Made by a program: the position numbers and the translations under genes | The notes under the pieces: generated by a model | Told to the model about the DNA's origin: nothing | Seen by the model: only the letters and a program-made list of their open reading frames with translations | Database searches by the model: none | NCBI GenBank assembly: GCA_021521415.1 | Contig: JAIQDT010004246.1 | Coordinates: forward strand, 226,374-290,373 | DNA: 64,000 nt | Direction of reading: 5' to 3' | Source: Bidens hawaiensis | Taxonomy: Eukaryota > Streptophyta > Magnoliopsida > Asterales > Asteraceae | In this document: positions 34,757-46,540 of the stretch, one piece after another | Numbering within the stretch: position 1 is the first letter of the stretch | Layout: each line of letters opens with the position of its first letter

Positions 34757-36964
34757 TCACGAGAATAAGTGGGGGTATTTCTTCCTCATTTCAGACTCGA
34801 GTTCCCAAGTATACTCGGGTCCTCGTCGGGAATCCCATTTCACTTTCACAATTTTCAATGTTCGTCTTTTGAGTTTCTTTAATTTTGAATCTTCGATTTG
34901 AATTGGATGCTCAACAAATTTTATGTTTTCATTAATTTCAACATCTTTCAACGGCATTGCAAGAGATTCATCGGCTAAACATTTACGCAGATTCGAGATA
35001 TGGAATACGTCATGTATCCCTTGCATTTCCTCGGGTAGTCGCAATATATATGCGACGGTACCAACTCGTTCAAAGGGTCTAACGAATCGAGGACTTAACT
35101 TTCCTTTCTTGCCGAAGCAGACTACGCCTTTCCATGCCGAGACTTTCAAAAGAACTTTATCACCGACATTGAATTCTAACGGCTTACGACGGATATCGGC
35201 GTAACTCTTTTGGCGATCACTTGCCGTCTTAAGTCGTTCGTGGATTTGGATAACTTTGTCGGTGGTTTCTTGGACTATCTCGGGTCCAAACAATTGATTA
35301 TCTCCAGTTTCAGACCAACACACGTGCGTTCTACATTTTCGACCATACAACGCCTCAAACGGTGCGGCTTGAATACTTGCATGATAACTATTGTTATACG
35401 AAAATTCCATTAGGGGTAAGTGGTCATTCCAACTTCCACCTAAGTCTATCACGCAAGCTCAGAGCATATCTTCCAACGTTTGAATTGTCCTTTAGCTTTG
35501 CCCATCAGTTTGTGGATGATAGGCGGTGCTAAGGTTTAACTTTGTGCCTACCGCTTGTTGGAAGCTTTTACAGAAGTGAGACGTGAAACGGATGTCTCGA
35601 TAAGAAATAATGGACAGTGGTACCCCATGTAGGGCCACAATATTGTTAACATAGATACGAGCTAATTTGTCCATTGAGTAAGACTCATTGATGGGTATAA
35701 AGTGTGCGGACTTTGTTAATCGATCCACACTTACCCAGATTGCATTATGTTGTTGAGTCATTTTAGGGAGTTTGGTAATGATATCCATGGTAATTAACTC
35801 CCACTTCCATACGGGAAGTTCGGTTCGCTGAAGCAATCTCGAAGGCTTTTGATGTTCAGCCTTGAATTTCAAACACGTCAAACATTTCGCCACATGCGAA
35901 GCGACATCTTTCTTCATTCCATTCCACCAATAGTTCTCCTTGAGGTTATGGTACATTTTGTTACTCCCAGGATGCATCATGTACTTAGACTTATGGGCTT
36001 CGTTTAAGATCTTCTCATGCAATCCTCCCACAATTGGTACCCAAATCCTGTTGCCAAGTCTAAGGATACCATCGTCACCATTGACTAGCGAGTCAATGGT
36101 GCCATTACGTTTCTCATCCGATATTTGGTTCTCGTTGATTGCTTGAGTTTGAGCGGATTTGATTTGGTCAATAAGATCGATTTGAAGTTCTGGCCTTAAC
36201 GCTCGGGCTCTTTTTGGCTTTTCGTGTTCCTTACGACTTAAGGCATCAGCCACAACGTTGGCTTTACCTTCGTGGTAGACAATTTCGCAGTCATAGTCGT
36301 TCAGGGTTTCCATCCAGCATCTTTGGCGCATGTTCAGCTCTTTTTGATCAAAGATGTGCTTTAAGCGCTTATGATCAGTGTACACGGTAAATGTTACTCC
36401 ATAGAGATAGTGCCTCCATATCTTAAGGGCGAAGATTATGGCGCCTAACTCTAGATCGTGAGTCGTATAATTCTTCTCGTGCACCTTGAGTTGACGAGAG
36501 GCGTAAGCAATTACTTTCTTTCGTTGCATCAATAAGCATCCCAAGCCGGAATGGGACGCATCGCAAAAGACGACGAAGTCTTCAATACCTTCTGGAAAGG
36601 CCAGTATAGGGGCTTGGGTAAGCTTTTGTTTAAGTATATAGAACGCCTCTTGTTGCTTTGTTTCACATTCGTATTTGATGTTTTTTCGAGTCAAGGAGGT
36701 TAAGGGAACAGCGATTCGAGAAAAGTTCTCAATGATCCTTTGATAATAGCCGGCCAATCCCAAGAAACTTCGAATCTCGGTTGGCGTCTTTGGGATCTCC
36801 CACTTCGAGATAGCTTCAATCTTAGTGGGGTCCACTTGAATTCCGTTAACGTTGATGATGTGACCAAGAAATTGCACCTCGTGCAACCAGAACTCGCATC
36901 GAGAACTTGGCGTACAGTTTCTCGGCCCTAAGAATTTCAAGTAACGTTCGAAGGTGATTTTCAT
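34757..36964 (-). pseudogene. Element A pol, 3' half: RT end, RNase H, integrase, chromodomain tail
   Basis: 36964-35492 carries the end of RT (FLGHIINVNGIQVDP, LAGYYQRIIENFSRI), RNase H (VFCDASHSGLGC, YTDHKRLKH) and integrase (HPGSNKMYHNL, CLTCLKFKAEH). In the integrase core the second acidic block reads SYRDIRFTS where SDRD is usual, so a catalytic Asp is replaced by Tyr. Two stops lie near 35490 and 35458, around the motif that supplies the catalytic Glu. The part 35452-34757 gives the C-terminal region with a [10 protein letters not shown] block and a chromodomain-type tail ([16 protein letters not shown]). It cannot make active integrase. Order and wording match element F closely. Confidence 0.85.
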
Positions 36965-38182
36965 GATCGGCCTTAGTCTTAGAATAAAATTAATATGTCG
37001 TCGATGAATATGATTACAAACTTATCTAAGTAAGGCTTACGATGCGATTCATCATATCCATGAACGCAGTCGGCGCATTAGTAAGTCCAAATGGCATAAC
37101 GGTGAACTCATAATGGTCGTACCTTGTTCGGAACGCGGTCTTTGGAATGTCTTCGGATTGAACCTTAAGTTGGTGATAGTCGGAGCGAAGATCGATCTTG
37201 GAAAAGAAGCCAGCACCTTGAAGTTGGTCAAAGAGATTGTCGATTCGAGGGAGTGGGTATCGGTTCTTTATCGTAACTTTGTTGAGGGCTCGGTAGTCTA
37301 TGCACATTCGCATGGATCCATTATTCTTCTTGACAAAAAGTATCGGCGCTCCCCATGGCGATGAACTTGGTCGTATAAATCCTTTCTTGAGAAGCTCATC
37401 AAGTTGTTTCTTCAGTTCTTTCATCTCGGTTGGTGCAAGGTGATATAGAGCTTTGGCGATCGGAGCAGTGCCGGGAATGAGATCGATTCTAAATTCCACC
37501 TCGCGGTAGGGAGGAATGCCGGGGAGTTCGTCGGGAAGACATCGGCAAAATTGGAAACTACAGGAACGTCTTCGATTTCTTTGGGTTAAGATTCTTCGGT
37601 GACGTAGGCCATGAATGCTAAGCATCCTTGATTTAAACATTTGTTAGCCCTTATCATTGAGATTAGGCTAACTTGGCCAGCGTCTTTATCCCCTTCGATT
37701 CGTATGGTACGTTTGTCCGGGGATTGCAGTTCAATGGTCTTGCTATTGCAAAGGATACGGGCATGGTTTTCGGATACCCAATCCATACCCAATACAACAT
37801 CAAAACCAGCAAGAGTCATGGGCAACAATTGAATAGGTAAAACGTAACCGGCTAATAAGATTTTTCCGTTTTCTAAAGTTTCGGAGATTATAACAATTTC
37901 ACCACTAGCGGTCTCGACGCTTAGAGTTTTATTAAGTTTGATTAAGGGTTCGTTTAATAGACTACAAAACTTATAATCTATAAAACTTAAATTGGCTCCT
38001 GAATCAAACAAGACTCTAGCATAGACATTGTTAACAAGAAACGTACCGGGTAATGGTTTCCGGTATGTCGGCCGCTTTCTTCGTATCAAGGACGAACACT
38101 CTTGCATTGCCCTTCTTGGGCTCACTTTTCTGACAGCTACCACCCGCACCACCAGCCGCGGGTTTATTCTTGGGGCACTCAA
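36965..38182 (-). pseudogene. Element A protease and first half of reverse transcriptase
   Basis: The protease part (38182-37586) has VLFDSGANLSFI, the DSG active-site form, and the flap region MDWVSENHARIL. Frames change near 37600. RT then begins ([47 protein letters not shown]) up to about 37026. The FIDD box region (36965-37025) is split by another frame break, so no continuous RT exists. Known role: aspartic protease cleaves the polyprotein and RT copies the RNA. Confidence 0.85.
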
Positions 38183-39160
38183 AGCTAAGATGTCCTATTT
38201 CCTTGAAATTGTAGCAAGTCATCTTCTTCTTCCAGCAATCGGCCGTGGCGTGACCGAATTTGTGACATGACTCACAAGGACGGGGAGTTTGATGGCATCG
38301 ACCCCTATGGTATTTCTTGCAAATTTTGCATTGTGGATGCCGGAGTTGAAGCCAGAATTTTGTTGGTCGACTCCCTTACCCTTGAAACGGGTATTTCCCT
38401 CCTTCTTCGTATCTTGCGTCGACACGACCTTCTTATATTTTTCTTTTTTACGGATCATTCCGCCCATTAAGTATCCGGCCAACTCCATCGCGGAGTCGGC
38501 GGTTTGAGGCAAGTGCGACCTCACCATATCACGAACCTCTCGTGGCAACCCCCATATGTAGCGTGTGACTTTGCTGGATTCCGGGGTAACCAGCTGGGGC
38601 ACCAAGCGACAATATTCGTGGAATTTGGTGTTATACTCACGAAGGTTTGTTCCGACAACCTTGTGAGATATAAACTTGGTTTGGATTTGGTCCGTCTCAT
38701 GCATCGGACAGAACTTCGACAATATCAATTCCTTAAACTCGCTCCATGACAACCCATACATTGCCTTCCTTCCTCTACTCATGATTAGTGTGTTCCACCA
38801 TTCTAGCACTTCGCCTTTGAACATCAGGGCGGAGTATTGAATCTTCTCCTCTTCTGAACACTTGCTCGTAATTACAATCGTCTCCATCTCTTCAAGCCAC
38901 CTTATAGTCGCGATGGCTCCCTTATCGCCGTGGAATTTCTTTTTTCGGGACGGATTAACCGAGTGAGAATGTTTCGTTTGACGAGATTAGGACCTAGCCA
39001 TGGATCCTTCCCTAACAGCGTCTTTAATCATCTTTTGAATTCGATCCATAAATTTTTCGGGAATTAGATCATCTTGTTCTTTTTCAGGTCCTTTTCCTTT
39101 TTCTTTTTGTTTTTCGGATTCCTTTCGGGAAACCTCAACGTTATTACTTTGTTGAGACAT
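38031..39160 (-). pseudogene. Element A gag
   Basis: The ATG at 39160 starts a polar, Lys/Glu-rich N-terminus (MSQQSNNVEVSRKESEKQ). A TAA at 38989-38987 interrupts it. The capsid domain follows (ATIRWLEEMETIVITSK, VLEWWNTL, FKELILSKFCP, RYIWGLPREV). A frame change near 38300 precedes the zinc-knuckle region, whose last knuckle is CYNFKEIGHLSFEC, with Phe in place of the second Cys. It forms the capsid in living relatives; this copy is broken. Confidence 0.8.
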
Positions 39161-39408
39161 TTATCTTTTTCTTTCTATTCTTTTATATCTGAAATTTATC
39201 GAATTTCTTTATTAAACACCCATTTATTCCAACATTTGTATATACCGTACACAAGAATTATTACAACACACCCTTTTATATATACATTCATATCCGATGT
39301 ATATATATTTTCTTATCCATACAACACATTACAACAAACTACATTACACACATATGTTTGAGCACACATACGCTTCTTCTCTTGAAACACACCATTACCA
39401 CCATCATC

Positions 39409-40550
39409 TCAGTCCTTCAGAAACTTCTTAACAACCCTTGTTAGTTTGTTGCATTTATGAAGAAGCTTCTCCCCTATCTTCTTCTTCTTTTTCCCTTCTT
39501 CAGCCACCTTCTTCCTCCAGTCATCCGTCTCGTGTAACACGCGATCCAGGTGTTCTTCATATGATTGCGGAATAACGTCGGGGTATCCATATTGTGGCGG
39601 TGGTCACGGTAACCCAGCATCACCATATCGAAGTGGTTTCTCGGTTCAGGATATGGGACGTAAGTCTGATCAGCTGCAAGATAGAGGTATGTCTTGGCGG
39701 CTTGATTTTTGCTCGCGAATCTCATCAGCTTGTTCTTGAATTGAAGGAATCTTTCCTTGAAATGGCGGAAAGCTTTATGAAGATTGGTTCCTTAATTGCT
39801 CAAGATACTGCACATACGGATCGACAGAACCGTAGATTGGGTTGTTGGAAGTGAGTGATCCATCAATGGATGTTGATATCTCATTAGGGTTGTCGGGATG
39901 CTCTTCTTCCGGTTCGGTTTCTTCCACAGGATCCTCCTCTTCGGGATCCTCCTCTTCTTCCTCCATAGGCTCTACCTCCTCTTCCATATACGGAGTGGCT
40001 TCGTTGATTATCGCAGGTATCTTGAAACTCTCGTAAGGCATCGTCACCCTCATTCTTGGTTTACGGGATGATCCTTCGCCATTGTTGGGTTGTGAGTTGA
40101 CTTCATGAGCGGTAGAGCTTCCAGTATGCCACCTTCGCTGGTCGGAGTGGCACTGCATCCAATCGGAGGATGGGGATTTTGGCTCTTCCTTTATGGGTCG
40201 GTTTGAAAGGAAGGTATAAGATGGGTGTGCATTTGGAAAATATCCGGTTGGGTAGTATTGTGGTACTTGTGGTGGTTGGTAGGTGGGAATTTCTGAGGGA
40301 TGGTATGCTGGTATTTTCGTGGGTTGATACATAGGCATTGTCGGTGGATGATAGCTCGAATGTCTTGATGGTTCGATTCTTGGTGGTAGCGGACTATCGG
40401 GTAATTTAATTGGGCATTGCTCAATCCCGGGGAAATATATCGGTTTGGGTTGTTCAATGTATTGGTCGCGGCTAAAGAAGGCCTCAAAGTAATCTTCATC
40501 CATGACGTCCTTTGGGAAATTGGTAGTATTTCCTTGCTCTTCTTGCTTCA
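39409..40550 (-). pseudogene. Element A, extra ORF between 5' LTR and gag
   Basis: From 40550 leftwards the frame reads QEEQGNTTNFPKD, then a Pro/Tyr-rich repeat (YHPPTMPMYQP, IPAYHPSEIPTYQPP), then a long acidic block (EEEVEPMEEEEEDPEEED), then a YVQYLEQLRN stretch and a stop at about 39775. After one or two frame breaks a basic helical tail follows (RKKVAEEGKKKKIGEKLL, NKLTRVVKKFLKD) ending at 39409. The 5' end is cut off by element B; the remaining codons are at 52091-52130. The join does not keep one frame, so the true start is uncertain. No known domain. Confidence 0.6.
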
Positions 40551-41685
40551 TGTCACACCCGGCCCTGAGCGGCGGAAACAGCCGGGCGCGCGCGAATGGG
40601 GATTGATAATTAAGCACGGGCCATTGCAAACATTCAAAGTAAGATTTTCATTGCGCATGAAATGTTTAATACAAATACATTACATTGTTTAAAAATTACA
40701 TAAAAACATCCAAGTATAAAACTGTTGAAGATTTCCACGCCATATCCCCTTGCGCGGCGGGAACAACCACGCACATCGAAGGGATAGAACTAAAATCTTC
40801 CAAAAAAAAGCTAGTTTTAGATGTTCAGCGTGAGGTGCTCTAAGTGTGACTCCATGCGCTACCTAGTTATCTCCTGAAAGACACGTAAAAACATTTGAAT
40901 CAGTATAAACTGAGTGAGTTCACAAGTTTTAGTAACTTGATAAATCGCATTGCATCATAGTCTTAATAAAAGTCATATTGAAACACATTTCTGATTTCAT
41001 GTCTGAACATATACTTGATAATCACATAGATCTGACATTTCTGATAAAAAAAATCGTTCCGCGGCTACGCGCGAACATTTCTGGAACTGTGCTCGTCCAT
41101 GCAAAGTGGCGCTGCCACTACGAGCTAAATAATGTAATGCCGTCCCGCGGTTTACGCGTGGACATTTCTGAAAAACCGTGCTCGTCTATGCAAAGAGGCG
41201 CTGCCCCTACGAGCTAATCAATAATACCGTCCCGCGGGTTACGCGCGGACGTTGTGCCGGAAAACAAGGCGCTCGTCCATGCAAAGAGGCGCGACCCCTA
41301 CGAGCGGGCTCAAACCCATAGTACTGCCCCATGACCATACTAGGCACTCGTCCATGCAAAGAGGTGCGACCCCTACGAGTGGGTGGATCAAACCAGCAGT
41401 CCCTACCCTTAGAGTTCCAATGGTAAAGTGATCACTTACTCGAGTTCTAGCGCACATACATCGAAAACCTTAGATACCGTTCGCATTGCTCATCATGAAA
41501 TATAATTTAAACACATAATCGCTTGCATAGCTTGTAAGTATACCATGATAAAACATTATTTAAGTACGTGTCCCTCGCCCCGAAAACAGTTTAAAAACAG
41601 TGAAAACAGCGAGAATAGGGGCTGTGAGACTCACCTGTGGTTCTTGTTAAGGGATTAATCGAGATTCGGGTTTTCTTGGTGTTGG
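40551..41685 (-). repeat. Extra partial LTR copy 1 of element B (1135 bp)
   Basis: Runs from TGTCACACCCGG to ttggtgttgg and is followed directly by the next TGTCACACCC. It equals 42821-43955 except for a few bases (for example cgcgaatgg for cgcgagtgg; atttctgat for atttttgat). It contains the R-U5-like part of the LTR and the hairpin array, but no TATA box. Confidence 0.92.
41056..41381. other. Array of alternating hairpins in the R-U5 part of the B LTR
   Basis: Two hairpin types alternate. Type 1 (41056-41076, 41142-41163, 41229-41250) has stems GTTC/GAAC or GTCC/GGAC, then CGCG/CGCG with one bulged base. Type 2 (41091-41125, 41180-41214, 41270-41306, 41345-41381) has stems GCTCGT/ACGAGC or CACTCGT/ACGAGTG around tccatgcaaag. 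Paired bases change together between copies. The array recurs in all four R-U5 copies (starting near 42191, 43326 and 50308). Confidence 0.75.
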
Positions 41686-42820
41686 TGTCACACCCGGCCC
41701 TGAGCGGCGGAAACAGCCGGGCGCGCGCGAGTGGGGATTGATAATTAAGCACGGGCCATTGCAAACATTCAAAGTAAGATTTTCATTGCGCATGAAATGT
41801 TTAATACAAATACATTACATTGTTTAAAAATTACATAAAAACATCCAAGTATAAAACTGTTGAAGATTTCCACGCCATATCCCCTTGCGCGGCGGGAACA
41901 ACCACGCACATCGAAGGGATAGAACTAAAATCTTCCAAAAAAAAGCTAGTTTTAGATGTTCAGCGTGAGGTGCTCTAAGTGTGACTCCATGCGCTACCTA
42001 GTTATCTCCTGAAAGACACGTAAAAACATTTGAATCAGTATAAACTGAGTGAGTTCACAAGTTTTAGTAACTTGATAAATCGCATTGCATCATAGTCTTA
42101 ATAAAAGTCATATTGAAACACATTTTTGATTTCATGTCTGAACATATACTTGATAATCACATAGATCTGACATTTCTGATAAAAAAAATCGTTCCGCGGC
42201 TACGCGCGAACATTTCTGGAACTGTGCTCGTCCATGCAAAGTGGCGCTGCCACTACGAGCTAAATAATGTAATGCCGTCCCGCGGTTTACGCGTGGACAT
42301 TTCTGAAAAACCGTGCTCGTCTATGCAAAGAGGCGCTGCCCCTACGAGCTAATCAATAATACCGTCCCGCGGGTTACGCGCGGACGTTGTGCCGGAAAAC
42401 AAGGCGCTCGTCCATGCAAAGAGGCGCGACCCCTACGAGCGGGCTCAAACCCATAGTACTGCCCCATGACCATACTAGGCACTCGTCCATGCAAAGAGGT
42501 GCGACCCCTACGAGTGGGTGGATCAAACCAGCAGTCCCTACCCTTAGAGTTCCAATGGTAAAGTGATCACTTACTCGAGTTCTAGCGCACATACATCGAA
42601 AACCTTAGATACCGTTCGCATTGCTCATCATGAAATATAATTTAAACACATAATCGCTTGCATAGCTTGTAAGTATACCATGATAAAACATTATTTAAGT
42701 ACGTGTCCCTCGCCCCGAAAACAGTTTAAAAACAGTGAAAACAGCGAGAATAGGGGCTGTGAGACTCACCTGTGGTTCTTGTTAAGGGATTAATCGAGAT
42801 TCGGGTTTTCTTGGTGTTGG
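41686..42820 (-). repeat. Extra partial LTR copy 2 of element B (1135 bp)
   Basis: Same limits and length as copy 1. At the sites where copies 1 and 3 differ from the rest, it agrees with the 5' LTR. The small + and - frames repeated in every copy (79 and 72 codons) are translations of the hairpin repeats; there is no sign that they are genes. Confidence 0.92.
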
Positions 42821-44186
42821 TGTCACACCCGGCCCTGAGCGGCGGAAACAGCCGGGCGCGCGCGAGTGGGGATTGATAATTAAGCACGGGCCATTGCAAA
42901 CATTCAAAGTAAGATTTTCATTGCGCATGAAATGTTTAATACAAATACATTACATTGTTTAAAAATTACATAAAAACATCCAAGTATAAAACTGTTGAAG
43001 ATTTCCACGCCATATCCCCTTGCGCGGCGGGAACAACCACGCACATCGAAGGGATAGAACTAAAATCTTCCAAAAAAAAGCTAGTTTTAGATGTTCAGCG
43101 TGAGGTGCTCTAAGTGTGACTCCATGCGCTACCTAGTTATCTCCTGAAAGACACGTAAAAACATTTGAATCAGTATAAACTGAGTGAGTTCACAAGTTTT
43201 AGTAACTTGATAAATCGCATTGCATCATAGTCTTAATAAAAGTCATATTGAAACACATTTTTGATTTCATGTCTGAACATATACTTGATAATCACATAGA
43301 TCTGACATTTCTGATAAAAAAAATCGTTCCGCGGCTACGCGCGAACATTTCTGGAACTGTGCTCGTCCATGCAAAGTGGCGCTGCCACTACGAGCTAAAT
43401 AATGTAATGCCGTCCCGCGGTTTACGCGTGGACATTTCTGAAAAACCGTGCTCGTCTATGCAAAGAGGCGCTGCCCCTACGAGCTAATCAATAATACCGT
43501 CCCGCGGGTTACGCGCGGACGTTGTGCCGGAAAACAAGGCGCTCGTCCATGCAAAGAGGCGCAACCCCTACGAGCGGGCTCAAACCCATAGTACTGCCCC
43601 ATGACCATACTAGGCACTCGTCCATGCAAAGCGGTGCGACCCCTACGAGTGGGTGGATCAAACCAGCAGTCCCTACCCTTAGAGTTCCAATGGTAAAGTG
43701 ATCACTTACTCGAGTTCTAGCGCACATACATCGAAAACCTTAGATACCGTTCGCATTGCTCATCATGAAATATAATTTAAACACATAATCGCTTGCATAG
43801 CTTGTAAGTATACCATGATAAAACATTATTTAAGTACGTGTCCCTCGCCCCGAAAACAGTTTAAAAACAGTGAAAACAGCGAGAATAGGAGCTGTGAGAC
43901 TCACCTGTGGTTCTTGTTAAGGGATTAATCGAGATTCGGGTTTTCTTGGTGTTGGCCTCGGAATTGAAGGTCTAGAATACGATTAAATAACAAGAAGTAT
44001 ATATATTAAGATCAAGAATTAGGAGAATATAAGGGTTGGAAAGCAGATCTCAAGGTTATATTCTTGGCTTACCTAGTAACAGGATCGGAAACGAAAACAA
44101 CGGATGCTTGGGAGATGATTATTGCAAGTTGCAGTTCTTAAGAGAGAAGTTTGAAGTGTGTTTTGGGTGATAATTTAGGTTACATA

Positions 44187-44194
44187 TTTATAGG
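44187..44194 (-). promoter_or_regulatory. TATA box in the LTR of B (3' copy)
   Basis: CCTATAAATATG on the - strand. The equivalent in the 5' LTR, which would drive genomic RNA, is at 51174-51168. The start would fall near 44157, so the 1135-bp extra copies begin roughly 200 nt downstream of it. Confidence 0.65.
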
Positions 44195-44839
44195 CAAACT
44201 CAAGGGAACACAATCCCTTGCTTTAGGGGATTGTAATCTTTTCATATCTAGGTGTAATGATGATAAAGTATGGAAATTATTATTATTTATTTAAAAGTGG
44301 AGTAGTGGATAAAAGATTTTGACAGGACATGCAGGTCTGTGGTTGGTGGGAGTAGGGTGGCTGACAGTTGACTTTTCATGTTACAGTGTGCTTTTTCAGG
44401 TACTTTTGTCAGTGTACAGTAAAAAGTGGAAAATCTCTGAAACACGCTACTGTTTCCTTTTGGGCGGGAGTAATCTCCTTACATCTGGAGAATAGACTAA
44501 GTGTTCTGCGCGTATTACTTTGTGCGCATAGCTTTCTGCGTGAAGGACATTTCTTTGCTGCGGGTAGGTGCGTGACCTTCTCGCAGTCAGGGACATTGAG
44601 TTTCATTTGTAGATTCTCCAGGTGGTCTTGGTATTTCAACATAGTGATCAGTCATGTTGAAGTCAATTCCATCTTGGAGCTTCAGACAAACTAGTTCTCA
44701 ATGTTCCCGCCATGCGGGGAGGTTAGTTCCCCTTCCGCACGCGCATAAATGATTTGGGATGCACCCGCCTTAGCATCATGCGAGACGGTCAACCCATTAG
44801 ACAACATTAAGTTATAGAAACATAAAACCAATACACTCG

Positions 44840-45035
44840 CGCATGGCGCATATAACATATGCCCACGCAGGTTCTTAACATGGTGCGCTCGCGCAGGGTG
44901 CACATAACAAATACCCGCGCCGATCTTAACATAGCGCGCTCGCGCAGGGCGCACATAACATGCCGGCGCTGACTAATATGGCGCGCTCGCGCAGGGCGCA
45001 CATAACGTGCCCGCGCTGATTCTAACATAGCGCGC
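44840..45035. repeat. GC-rich direct repeats in U3 of the B LTR
   Basis: Four to five units of 45-60 bp around the partly palindromic gcgcgctcgcgcagggcgca and cataaca.atgcccgcgc. The same array is at 51820-52017. The small - frames across it are repeat translations. Confidence 0.85.
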
Positions 45036-45142
45036 TTAATATTTACAATCACCTAATTATTAGGTTGATTACTTAGTTTATAGGATTGGGAAATTACCGG
45101 GTGTCACATTCTCCCCCTGTTAAGAGAATTTTGTCCCGAAAT

Positions 45143-46540
45143 TTAGGAGACGTCGCTGGCAGAAGCCATGTTCTGAAAAAGGTGTGGGTATTTCTGGCGC
45201 ATTTGATCTTCTCTTTCCCAAGTAAATTCAGGCCCACGCCTTGAGTTCCATTGAACCTTTACTAACTTGATTCTGCGCAACTTTTGTTCTTTCCAATCGG
45301 TTACTGCTATAGGTTCTTCTACGAAGTGCAGTTGTCTGTCGATGTGAATCTCTTCTAACGGTAAAATCAACGTTTCGTCAGATAAACACTTTTTGAGGTT
45401 GGACACATGAAACGTAGCATGAACTCCACTGAGTTCGGCGGGTAAACGGAGTTTATAAGCAACCGGACCGATCCTTTCCAGGATCTCAAATGGTCCGATG
45501 TAGCGCGGATTCAACTTTCCTCGCTTGCCGAAACGGGGGACTCCTTTCCATGGAGAGACTTTCAAAAGTACTTTATCCCCTACTTGAAACTCCAATGGTT
45601 TCCTTCGCACATCTGCGTAGCTCTTCTGTCTATCGCGCGTTGTCTTAAGGCGATCCCTTATCTGAAAAATCTTGTCTGTTGTTTCTTGGATCAATTCTGG
45701 ACCAGTCATTTGCTTGTCACCCACTTCAGCCCAGCACAGTGGGGATCTACACTTGCGCCCATACAAAGCTTCGAACGGCGCAGCCTTGATGCTTGTGTGA
45801 TAACTGTTGTTGTAAGAAAATTCAACCAATGGGAGATGAGAATCCCAGCTACCACCGAAATCGATTGCGCACGCGCGCAGCATATCTTCCAATGTCTGGA
45901 TTGTTCGCTCGCTTTGCCCATCCGTTTGGGGATGATATGCCGTACTCATGTCAAGACGAGTACCTAAAGCCCCTTGTAACAATCTCCAAAACCTTGATGT
46001 GAACCGACTATCTCTATCAGAAATGATGGACACTGGGACTCCATGTTTTGAAACTACTTCTCGAATATACAATCTGGCTAACTTTTCCATCTTATCGGTT
46101 TCCTTGATCGGCAGGAAGTGCGCTGACTTAGTTAGCCGATCTACAATAACCCAGATTGTGTCGTAACCCCCAGGTGTCCTCGGCAGTTTGGTGATGAAGT
46201 CCATAGAGATTTGTTCCCACTTCCACATGGGAATTTCTGGCTGCTGAAGCAACCCCGACGGCTTCTGATATTCAGCCTTTACCTTTGAACACGTCAGGCA
46301 CTTACTGACATACGTCGCGATGGCGCCTTTAAGATTGGGCCACCAATATAGCGCTTTAACATCTTGGTACATCTTGTCTGCGCCAGGATGTACGGAATAC
46401 CGCGTCTTGTGAGCCTCGTTTAATACCTGCTCGCGCAATCCCCCCTTGAGAGGGACCCATATGCGGTTAGCAAAATATAGATTGCCGTTCTTAAGTTCCA
46501 AACTCTTAATCATACCCCCAAGGGATTCGTTTTTAGCAAA
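45143..46540 (-). pseudogene. Element B integrase with chromodomain-type tail
   Basis: It is in the same frame as the upstream RT/RNase H part, from which a single TAG (46543-46541) separates it. It has the HHCC zinc-binding region ([22 protein letters not shown]), all three acidic residues of the core ([17 protein letters not shown]; the Glu in TIQTLEDML), the GPF motif ([19 protein letters not shown]) and a tail [20 protein letters not shown] typical of chromoviruses, thought to guide integration through histone marks. The integrase is complete by inspection. Without readthrough of the TAG it would not be made as part of the polyprotein; the internal ATG at 46513 could not give the normal product. 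Confidence 0.88.

Larger units (their letters stand above)
42821..45108 (-). mobile_element. 3' LTR of element B
   Basis: 2288 bp, TGTCACACCCGG to GGGTGTCACA. On the transcribed strand: a U3 with about five GC-rich direct repeats (gcgcgctcgcgcagggcgca; 44840-45030), a segment homologous to the LTR-like block at 1.6-1.9 kb (44530-44715), a TATA box (44194-44187), then R-U5 with the hairpin array. The internal region begins with a purine-rich tract (complement of ctccccctgttaag) at 45110. Confidence 0.9.

Noticed and set aside
41056..41381. CRISPR array (regular repeats with hairpins)
   Set aside because: Spacing is irregular, spacers are not unique, and the array sits in a plant LTR without cas genes.
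40978..41457. Open frames of 79 (+) and 72 (-) codons repeated in every R-U5 copy of B
   Set aside because: They repeat only because the DNA is repeated; the translation follows the hairpin units, and no domain or codon bias is seen.
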